Shown here: positions 1-4,779 of the stretch, in pieces
Position numbering within the stretch: position 1 is the stretch's first letter
Layout of the letters: each line of letters begins with the position of its first letter
Assembly (NCBI GenBank): GCA_027296925.1
Contig: JAPUIP010000614.1
Coordinates: 1-5,480, forward strand
DNA from: Candidatus Poribacteria bacterium
GTDB taxonomy: Bacteria; Poribacteria; WGA-4E; PCPOR2b
DNA: 5,480 nucleotides
Reading direction: 5' to 3'
Position numbers and translations under genes: made by a program
Notes under the pieces: generated by a model
Database searches by the model: none
Seen by the model: the letters and a program-made list of their open reading frames with translations, nothing else
Told to the model about the DNA's origin: nothing

Positions 1-132
1 CTTCAGGGTTTCCGCGAGCGATTCAACCTGGGCTCTCGACTCTGCATATGTCAGCGTCGGACCGCCGTCGGGAATAATCACGGCCGTTCTGTCCGCATAG
101 TTCGGTGATAGTAAATCTGCTAGGGTGGACAA
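1..132 (-). CDS. AMP-binding (acyl-CoA synthetase-like) enzyme, N-terminal part
   Basis: Only the first 44 codons are inside the window; the gene runs off the left edge. The N-terminus reads STLADLLSPNYADRTAVIIP, then DGGPTLTYAES and a helix ending in LAETLK. This is the usual opening of the ANL superfamily (AMP-dependent synthetases and ligases), where a short helix is followed by a strand with 'xTAVI..G', then 'LTYAEL' and a helix. The family activates carboxylic acids with ATP to acyl-adenylates, normally to make acyl-CoA; the substrate cannot be told from this piece. The core motifs (the P-loop-like STG..KG) lie outside. I chose the TTG at 130-132 because AAGGAGG at 140-146 sits 7 bases upstream and there is no ATG or GTG in frame behind it. 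It follows the 39-residue ORF by 35 bases on the same strand, so the two may be co-transcribed. It looks like ordinary metabolism rather than part of the defence locus. Confidence 0.72.
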   Translation of the reverse strand, partial: MSTLADLLSPNYADRTAVIIPDGGPTLTYAESRAQVESLAETLK

Positions 133-167
133 GATGGTTCCTCCTTCTCGTATAAATGTAAAGTTAG

Positions 168-287
168 TTATTTATTTAGACGTGGTGCCCAAGAGAGTAG
201 AAATCTTTGCTGAGCTTTTTCTATTTTCTCCAAAACTTCCTTATTGAATTGTTTTTCAAGAGCAATAGGCAGATTTATCGAAATCAT
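168..287 (-). CDS. Small ORF, 39 residues, unknown function
   Basis: An ATG at 285-287 is preceded by a perfect AGGAGG (293-298) at 5 bases, which is the best evidence that this is translated. The peptide begins MISINLPIALEKQFNKEVLE, is rich in Lys, Glu and Gln, forms one predicted amphipathic helix and ends in SWAPRLNK. The opening 'ISINLP..LEK' resembles the beta-strand and first helix of small ribbon-helix-helix or VapB-type antitoxins, but at 39 residues it would be a truncated one. I see no signal peptide or membrane segment. It lies 35 bases upstream of the acyl-CoA synthetase-like gene and could act as a leader ORF for it. Function is not recognised; the antitoxin resemblance is inference. 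Confidence 0.4.
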   Translation of the reverse strand: MISINLPIALEKQFNKEVLEKIEKAQQRFLLSWAPRLNK

Positions 288-345
288 TTTGTCCTCCTGA
301 CGAGAGCTTCTAGAAACATCCTAGCCAAAAGGACATTGAAGAAGC

Positions 346-351
346 ATTATA
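346..351 (-). promoter_or_regulatory. Possible -10 box (TATAAT)
   Basis: The minus strand reads TGTTATAATG here, a perfect TATAAT in the gap between the DUF499 tail (ends 450) and the 39-residue ORF (starts 287). No convincing TTGACA is found 16-18 bases upstream; the nearest is TTAGCA, about 5 bases too far. It would give a roughly 50-base leader before the ORF. The 288-449 gap otherwise shows no clear feature; a T-rich stretch at 444-454 is not preceded by a good hairpin on the minus strand. Confidence 0.25.
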
Positions 352-449
352 ACAGCACCCCGACATTCCCAGCGTTAGTGCTAAGGTTGAAGAAATCGTC
401 AGGAATTATCAGCTATAGAACCATAGGGACATGATCAAATCCCTTATTT

Positions 450-776
450 TTATTCACCCAGATCAATGCCCAATTGCACAAATGCCTCTTTAATCTTATC
501 CTCGTAATCCTGCTCTGACATCTCTCCACCTGTCGCCAGCAGCTCAATTTGAAGGCTTTTGAAATTTGATTGCAGTAGGTTCATAACCCCCATTAGTTGT
601 GATACTTTTCCTTTGGGAACTGTGAACTGTAAGCGCACTTCTTTCCGCCCACTGGGTGGAGGTGATGGCAGTGGTTTATCTCCTTCAGGCCGGTCTTCCT
701 CAAAGTGCCAGCCAGGCTTTCCATCCGGTGGGTAGAAGTCCTCACCTCCCTGATCCTTTTCTTTCTCCTTCTCTTT
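450..776 (-). CDS. C-terminal tail of the DUF499 ATPase, in the +1 frame
   Basis: This frame is open from before the stop codon of the main DUF499 ORF down to TAA at 450-452. It encodes a charged KEKEKEKDQGG stretch, then a proline-rich linker (PLPSPPPSGRKE), then a compact domain beginning VRLQFTVPKGKVSQLMGVMN and ending KIKEAFVQLGIDLGE. DUF499 proteins characteristically end this way: a Pro/charged linker and a short domain of the type '..VP..KLS.....V..L......I.I.......E.....IKE...QLG'. The only in-frame start after the linker is GTG at 636-638, which would give a 62-residue product without the linker and has only a weak purine-rich sequence before it. I therefore read it as the missing end of the upstream gene rather than a separate gene. 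Joining the frames by skipping base 777 gives one protein of about 854 residues. Confidence 0.62.
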   Translation of the reverse strand, partial: KEKEKEKDQGGEDFYPPDGKPGWHFEEDRPEGDKPLPSPPPSGRKEVRLQFTVPKGKVSQLMGVMNLLQSNFKSLQIELLATGGEMSEQDYEDKIKEAFVQLGIDLGE

Positions 777-3015
777 ATTCTTTAATCTGAGCGATGCAAA
801 TCTCCTCGCGAATAATCACTTCATTTCCAGAAAAGGCAATTGACGACGGACTCTCCTTGAAATATCGGTAGACGGGCTTTCCGTTTACCAGTTCACCAAG
901 TCCGAACAGCCCCTGTTGCACCCCTGCACGAATTCCCGATTCCCATGCGTCTTGACCGATGACTCGCGCCTCTCCCGGCGTCTTCGCACTCGATTGATAT
1001 AGCTGTTCAGTGGAAACGGACTCGTTGGTTTTAAGATACCGTTCCTTAATCACCAATGGATAAATACTTTCAAGAATCTCCCGGTCTGATCGCAGTTTGT
1101 CATAGACGGCTTCGTCAAGTTTCTTCGTCTCGCCGTAGGTTGGAATACCCAAATCGCCTTCTTTGAGATCATCTCTTGCCGGAATGAACAAGGTTCGATA
1201 ATATCGACGCAATGTATCATTCAACCCCTCTTCTGCCTTTTTCAACTCCGTCCGAACTTCCTTCTGTTGTTCATCAGAGAGATTCAGAGTTTTATCACTC
1301 CCGATGGTTCGGTAGGCAATAACCTTTGAAAGTTGACTGTAAAACCCAGCCTGCTCACGCTCCAGCGGCGTCAGAAAGAAAAGCGTGTTTCGGTTCACTC
1401 TGGGCGTATTTCCCCTCGTCTCCAGTGTGCCTTTCATCAGGGCGTCGTCGCGCTCCTTGAGGATAACCAGCTTCAGATCGGCGTTATCTGGAATGTCGGT
1501 TCCATCTTTTGGCCATACGAAGGTCTTGAGTTTTCCTCCAGAGAGGTTCTTTCTCAGCAGTGTTTCCTCAAACTCGTTGATTTCCGAGTCGTCGATATTC
1601 TCCATTCGGGTCAGCAGAATACGGTTGAGATTGGGCTGGTTGGTGAAATAAACTCTTCCACCGTCGTGCCGAAGGTAAAATAGCTTTTCCCTCAAACCCT
1701 CGCCCGCTTCCGCGACAACGCTGGACGGATTCCCCGTTGTCGTCGCGCTCCGCTTAATTTCTCCGAGATTCGCGCCCTTCTCCGTGCCACCTGAAAACGA
1801 GTAGAGAAAAATGGTCGTCGCGGCTCGGCTACCCAACTTCAATCCTTTGTAGGCGTCTCCGAGACCTACATCGACCTTTTTCGCACCGGCGTCTTCACTC
1901 GTGATGTCTTTGGCAATGATGCTGTCGTATTCCTGACCGATGTACTTTAATAGTTCCCGTCGAATTTCCTGAACGCCCAGATTAAAATCTGCCAGACTGA
2001 TATAGGAAATTGCTTTCTCTTTAAGGGAATGGATTACGAGCGACAAGAATCGCAACACGCCCCGTGTGCGCTGAAAATTCGGGAAGCTGCCCCACCGTTG
2101 ATAGAGCACGTCAATCGCTTCGGGTTGAAATGGATAAGCGGCTTCAAACCGTTTTCGGTATTCTGAGGGCTCAGTTCCGGACGGTAGAATGGATTCCTTG
2201 ACAGCATAATCCATGAAATCACGAATCACTTCACCCGCGCCATTCATATCGATTTGCGAGAAAAGCCTGCGCCTGATGACTTGGGTAATCTCATGCTCCT
2301 GCACCGGCGTATAGATCTTCTCCACCCGTCCCGCAACATGTTGAAGCTGTCTAAATAGTTGTTCCGCACCCTCGTCATAGTGTTCCATGACACTCGACGG
2401 AAGGGTGATAATCAGTGCAACCTTTTCTAAAGTGCCAGCGGCTTCGGTCAACTCCTGCATAAAGGCAAGCGTCTGTGATGCCAGTGTGCTGTCTTCCACA
2501 CGGACGCCTGCGGCTTTAGTCATATATTCCAGTACCTCGTCCATCAGGATGAGCACGGGTTGTTTTTCTGTAAGTAGTTCGTAGAGCGCGTCACGACCGG
2601 GTGACGTCAAACCATCAAAATGGTCTATCCCTCCGGTCAACTGGGCTTCCAGCATTCCCCATAGCGTGTCTTTGGCACGCATCGGCGTCCCCACAATCAC
2701 CACTTTTTGTGCATTCCATTCAACGGCTTTGTGATACATCGCAATCAGCGCGTGGGTTTTACCACCGCCAAAGGGGGTCTGGATTTGAATAACCGGATCG
2801 CCACCTTGCCCATGTAGCCTCTGTTCAACAATCGAAAGCAAGTGTTTTAGTCCATCGGTCTGATAGGTTTTCTCGAAAAATTGCGCGGCGTCCTTGTATT
2901 CGTCCGGTGCTCGATCTTTGAACACTTCCCACAAATCTGCGGCAAAAACTTCTAGGGTGAGTTTTCCTTCTAAAATGTCACGATGAGGAATGGCAATAGT
3001 GTGAAAGGGATTCAT
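775..3015 (-). CDS. DUF499 AAA-type ATPase of a methylase-linked defence system
   Basis: A 746-residue ATPase. Near the N-terminus is a Walker A motif, TPFGGGKTH (residues 80-88, Lys86), and a Walker B, PVLILMDE (153-160, Asp159/Glu160). A sensor-1-like strand LIITLPSS follows (201-208), with Arg-rich helices around 230-251. The QTPFGGGKTH form with the early motif 'HRDI..G.L....FAADLWEV' identifies DUF499. DUF499 ATPases are encoded next to DUF1156 DNA methylases and large helicases in defence islands, and DUF499 is shared with BrxC/PglY of BREX/Pgl, where the ATPase is needed for restriction and methylation. A cytoplasmic role is expected; no membrane segment is visible. The ATG at 3013-3015 has GAGGAG (3024-3029) 8 bases upstream and lies 36 bases after the PIN toxin gene, so it is probably in one transcript with it. 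Oddity: it stops at TAA (775-777) before the conserved C-terminal tail, which continues in the +1 frame. Confidence 0.86.
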   Translation of the reverse strand: MNPFHTIAIPHRDILEGKLTLEVFAADLWEVFKDRAPDEYKDAAQFFEKTYQTDGLKHLLSIVEQRLHGQGGDPVIQIQTPFGGGKTHALIAMYHKAVEWNAQKVVIVGTPMRAKDTLWGMLEAQLTGGIDHFDGLTSPGRDALYELLTEKQPVLILMDEVLEYMTKAAGVRVEDSTLASQTLAFMQELTEAAGTLEKVALIITLPSSVMEHYDEGAEQLFRQLQHVAGRVEKIYTPVQEHEITQVIRRRLFSQIDMNGAGEVIRDFMDYAVKESILPSGTEPSEYRKRFEAAYPFQPEAIDVLYQRWGSFPNFQRTRGVLRFLSLVIHSLKEKAISYISLADFNLGVQEIRRELLKYIGQEYDSIIAKDITSEDAGAKKVDVGLGDAYKGLKLGSRAATTIFLYSFSGGTEKGANLGEIKRSATTTGNPSSVVAEAGEGLREKLFYLRHDGGRVYFTNQPNLNRILLTRMENIDDSEINEFEETLLRKNLSGGKLKTFVWPKDGTDIPDNADLKLVILKERDDALMKGTLETRGNTPRVNRNTLFFLTPLEREQAGFYSQLSKVIAYRTIGSDKTLNLSDEQQKEVRTELKKAEEGLNDTLRRYYRTLFIPARDDLKEGDLGIPTYGETKKLDEAVYDKLRSDREILESIYPLVIKERYLKTNESVSTEQLYQSSAKTPGEARVIGQDAWESGIRAGVQQGLFGLGELVNGKPVYRYFKESPSSIAFSGNEVIIREEICIAQIKE

Positions 3016-3051
3016 TCTCTTTGCTCCTCGATGATATGGGGAAATGATTTG

Positions 3052-3511
3052 TTATTCTGGGATAATCACTTCGATCTCCTGATACGGTTGAAAGTGTTTC
3101 GCATTGAAGGTGTAGATGCGTGTGACATTGTTGACTCGCATTGTTGCGATCAATTGCAGATCGAAGATTTGCTGGCGCGTCGGTAGATATTTATCGATGA
3201 GCTCCAGTAGTTTGGACATCAGGTCTGCGGTCTGATAGATTTTGCGTATGTTTTGGGATTGGAGATACTTCTCTCTCGATTTCCGCGCGGGCATCTACGG
3301 GTGCGATTGGATTTGCGACGCGCTTTGGGCTGGTAATCACCGCATAAAACTCGGTCAGATTTTGCGGTGCCAGACAAAGTGGGATGTCGCCTCTGAGTCC
3401 GCGATCGATGAGATTGGCCGACGGCAAGTAAAATGCAGAATCCTGATCGGCACGATAAACGAGAATGTTGGTGTCAACGAGCCCCATCTTCTCGCTCGTC
3501 GAGATAGTCAT
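3052..3511 (-). pseudogene. PIN-domain (VapC-like) toxin, broken by a +1 frameshift
   Basis: The first frame (from 3511) begins MTISTSEKMGLVDTNILVYR and carries the PIN metal-binding residues Asp13 (LVDTN) and Glu54 (LTEFY). It runs to about residue 80 (VDARAEIER), after which it loses family resemblance and ends at 3191. The next frame continues the same domain: KYLQSQNIRKIY, then IFDLQLIATM with the third acidic residue, VTRIYTFN with the C-terminal Asn position, and ends EIEVIIP-E at 3052. Skipping one base near 3271, inside a GAGAGAGAA tract, restores a normal PIN protein of about 152 residues. PIN toxins are Mg-dependent ribonucleases, usually cleaving tRNA, rRNA or mRNA. The start ATG (3509-3511) has GGGAGGAG (3516-3523) 4 bases upstream and overlaps the antitoxin gene by 38 bases; Met9 (3485-3487) is an alternative start. 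As it stands, no active toxin could be made unless the shift is a sequencing error or is bypassed. Confidence 0.8.
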
Positions 3512-3692
3512 AAATCTCCTCCCGTGAAATTTCCCCCTTCACGCCCAGCGACCAACTGCGTAAATGAATGGTTTCCGTTTCATCTTCAGGTGGTGTGAGC
3601 GGTTTTTGATGCTTCTGACGCATAAACTCAATCAGTTGCTGTATAAATTCGATTTTATCATTGGGTAAGCCCCGAACATCAAGCATATCCAT
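3474..3692 (-). CDS. VapB-like antitoxin partner of the PIN toxin
   Basis: A 72-residue, acidic protein. The first half (MDMLDVRGLPNDKIEFIQQL) resembles the strand-helix start of small antitoxins, in which '.V.GLP..K..FI..L...' is common. The second half has SWSLGVKGEISREEIYDYL, an ending often seen in antitoxins placed directly before PIN toxins. Its 3' end overlaps the PIN gene start by 38 bases, and the toxin's ribosome binding site lies inside the antitoxin coding sequence, the classical arrangement for translational coupling of an antitoxin-toxin pair. ATG at 3690-3692 has a perfect AGGAGG (3701-3706) 8 bases upstream. Known antitoxins of this kind bind their toxin and repress their own promoter. 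The specific antitoxin family is not certain. If the toxin is truly broken, this antitoxin is an orphan that may still neutralise related toxins. Confidence 0.72.
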   Translation of the reverse strand: MDMLDVRGLPNDKIEFIQQLIEFMRQKHQKPLTPPEDETETIHLRSWSLGVKGEISREEIYDYLDEREDGAR

Positions 3693-3706
3693 TTCAAAAT
3701 CCTCCT

Positions 3707-3826
3707 TTATTTTTTAAGAGTGTATGTCAGAGGTCTAATAAATCCTTGACCTGTTGAATTTACGCCTTCTGCAATCTTTCTCCATTCAATATGCGGAGTG
3801 GGGAATCCATCAGGAACTGTTTTCAC
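3707..3826 (-). other. Weak ORF fragment of 39 codons before the antitoxin
   Basis: A frame open from about 3870 to TAA at 3707-3709 includes a GTG at 3824-3826 whose first bases overlap the TGA of the truncated UPF0175 frame (GTGA). From GTG it reads VKTVPDGFPTPHIEWRKIAE, then GVNSTGQGF and ends TYTLKK. The composition is protein-like, but I do not recognise a family and there is no ribosome binding site before the GTG. It competes with the reading in which the same bases are the decayed end of UPF0175. It may be the tail of a lost gene or an accidental open frame. Confidence 0.2.
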
Positions 3827-3957
3827 CCGCAAGCTGCAAAGCTTTGGTGACCAATGACGAACTCAGGTATAACTCGTTCTGTTTCGAGAAACTCGTCCGG
3901 GTCTTGTGCTAACGCCCACAGCACTTCGGCGGGGTATTCAATTGTCAAAGTCTCCAT
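3760..3957 (-). pseudogene. UPF0175-type antitoxin, decayed
   Basis: The start is convincing: ATG at 3955-3957 with GAGGAG (3964-3969) 6 bases upstream, and a first section METLTIEYPAEVLWALAQDP followed by DEFLETE. This is the standard N-terminus of UPF0175 proteins ('.TLTIEYP..LL.AL...PEEFE.E'). The frame then departs and stops at TGA 3823-3825 after only 44 residues, against 80-100 for the family. Shifting +1 at about 3875 gives ELYLSSSLVTKALQLAGENS, which fits the next conserved block ('..KLYE.G.....AA.LAG.SR'). A further shift gives QFLMDSPLRIL, close to the following 'EFL..L'. About eight expected residues between the first two blocks are absent. UPF0175 members sit next to PIN-like toxins (often DUF3368) and are taken as antitoxins. 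The left boundary is approximate. The gene is most likely dead, with small deletions and frameshifts. Confidence 0.55.
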
Positions 3958-4029
3958 TTGTCTCTCCTCTACGGATTGTGGATTGGTTCGTCGTCGCGCT
4001 GCTAATGGTCCACTTGAGTTCAATCACCC

Positions 4030-4632
4030 CTACCATTTGGAGGGATTGTTGGGATGTAATTGATCTAATTCCCACTTCAATGGATTGTTCACCACATATT
4101 CGCGAAGATGTTGCAGATCGGCATCGTCGCCGATGACGTGCTCATAATAATTCCGCTGCCAAAGGCGTACGCCTGGCATACCGCGTCGTTCGTTAATACG
4201 CTTGGTCACCGCAGATTTGAATGCCCCTACAATTGTCCCTAACGAATGACGTTTCGGTCCCTTTGAACGTTGGGTGAGATTATGCCGTAGGGGCGAGGCA
4301 TGCCTCGCCCGTGATACGTCAATTGCTTGTTTTTGATTGGGCGACGCATGCGTCGCCCCTACATTCGTGATGAATAATATTCCATGTACGTGGTTCGGCA
4401 TGACGACGAATTCATCCAGTTTCACGTTGGTAAAATGTTGCGGAATTTCGTCCCAAGATTTTACCACAGTTCGTCCAACTTCATTCAATTGCATTTTCCC
4501 GTCAACAATCTCACCAAACAAACAAGCGCGTCCTTGTACGCAAATCGTTACAAAATACGCGCCGGGTTGGCCGTAATCATAGTTTGGTAATCTAATGGAA
4601 CGGCGATGATGGATTTGCGGGTTATATTTCAT
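4030..4632 (-). CDS. REP-associated tyrosine transposase (RAYT, Y1/IS200-like)
   Basis: A 200-residue Y1 transposase. The start region (MKYNPQIHHRRSIRLPNYDY) and GAYFVTICVQGR are typical of RAYTs. The HUH metal-binding motif is MPNHVHG (His81, His83), and the candidate nucleophile tyrosine is in RNYYEHVI (Tyr162/163). The end YVVNNPLKWELD also matches the family. RAYTs nick single-stranded DNA at a GTAG tetranucleotide beside REP hairpins and are thought to spread REPs. Residues 91-115 (NVGATHASPNQ... to ARHASPLRH) are the translation of a pair of REP palindromes inserted in frame in the loop between the HUH and tyrosine helices. All catalytic residues are kept. An upstream in-frame ATG (4663-4665) falls within a REP palindrome, so I prefer ATG 4630-4632, which has GGGG at 4641-4644 as a weak ribosome binding site. 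It lies 73 bases before the UPF0175 remnant. Confidence 0.88.
   Translation of the reverse strand: MKYNPQIHHRRSIRLPNYDYGQPGAYFVTICVQGRACLFGEIVDGKMQLNEVGRTVVKSWDEIPQHFTNVKLDEFVVMPNHVHGILFITNVGATHASPNQKQAIDVSRARHASPLRHNLTQRSKGPKRHSLGTIVGAFKSAVTKRINERRGMPGVRLWQRNYYEHVIGDDADLQHLREYVVNNPLKWELDQLHPNNPSKW
4287..4310 (+). repeat. REP palindrome 1 (GAGG type), inside the RAYT gene
   Basis: GTAG at 4287-4290 followed by a perfect 20-base palindrome, GGGCGAGGCA joined to TGCCTCGCCC (4291-4310). GTAG before the hairpin is the hallmark that RAYT proteins recognise. It is read in frame by the RAYT gene on the other strand as RARHASPLR. Confidence 0.85.
4339..4362 (-). repeat. REP palindrome 2 (GACG type), inside the RAYT gene
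   Basis: A perfect palindrome, GGGCGACGCA joined to TGCGTCGCCC (4339-4358), with CTAC at 4359-4362, i.e. GTAG on the minus strand. It lies opposite to REP 1 with a 28-base spacer, so the two GTAG boxes face outwards as in a BIME-type pair. It is translated as NVGATHASP in the RAYT. Confidence 0.85.
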
Positions 4633-4650
4633 GATGATATCCCCGGTTTG

Positions 4651-4674
4651 GTAGGGGCGAGGCATGTCTCGCCT
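4651..4674 (+). repeat. REP palindrome 3 (GAGG type), just upstream of the RAYT start
   Basis: GTAG at 4651-4654, then GGGCGAGGCA and TGTCTCGCCT (4655-4674). Two positions in the right arm no longer match, so this copy is older or drifting. It lies 18 bases upstream of the preferred RAYT start codon and would form a hairpin in the leader of that transcript. Confidence 0.78.
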
Positions 4675-4713
4675 CCAATCCAGACTTCTGTATCCAACCC
4701 TCTAATGGACAAT

Positions 4714-4737
4714 GAGCGACGCATGCGTCGCCCATAC
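4714..4737 (-). repeat. REP palindrome 4 (GACG type), after the methylase gene
   Basis: GAGCGACGCA joined to TGCGTCGCCC (4714-4733), one mismatch from perfect, followed by ATAC (4734-4737) in place of CTAC. It pairs with REP 3 in the same outward arrangement as REPs 1 and 2, with a 39-base spacer. It lies in the 147-base gap between methylase and transposase. Confidence 0.75.
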
Positions 4738-4779
4738 GACACGATTGTTACACACATCAGATTGGTGGCGTTCGGTCAT

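Noticed and set aside
314..415. A plus-strand frame reading KHPSQKDIEEAL, a stop, then QHPDIPSVSAKVEEIVRNYQ, which looks like a relic of a coding region.
   Set aside because: It is interrupted by stops at both ends and in the middle, and I cannot name a family; too short to claim.
207..434. A 75-codon open frame on the plus strand (MLSFFYFLQNFLIE...).
   Set aside because: It runs antisense to the small ORF with the perfect ribosome binding site, has no binding site of its own, and its composition is not protein-like beyond the A/T-rich start.
420..455. Inverted repeat AGGGA/TCCCT followed by a T-rich run, as a terminator.
   Set aside because: The T-run follows the hairpin only on the plus strand, where there is no gene to end; the stem is just 5 bases.
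1333..1683. Plus-strand open frames within the DUF499 gene (also at 1385-1651, 2387-2584 and 2601-2792).
   Set aside because: They are antisense shadows of a long conserved gene and resemble no protein family.
3731..3752. AGGTC ... GACCT inverted repeat upstream of the antitoxin as an operator.
   Set aside because: The arms are only 5 bases with a 12-base gap, expected by chance, and no promoter could be placed beside it.
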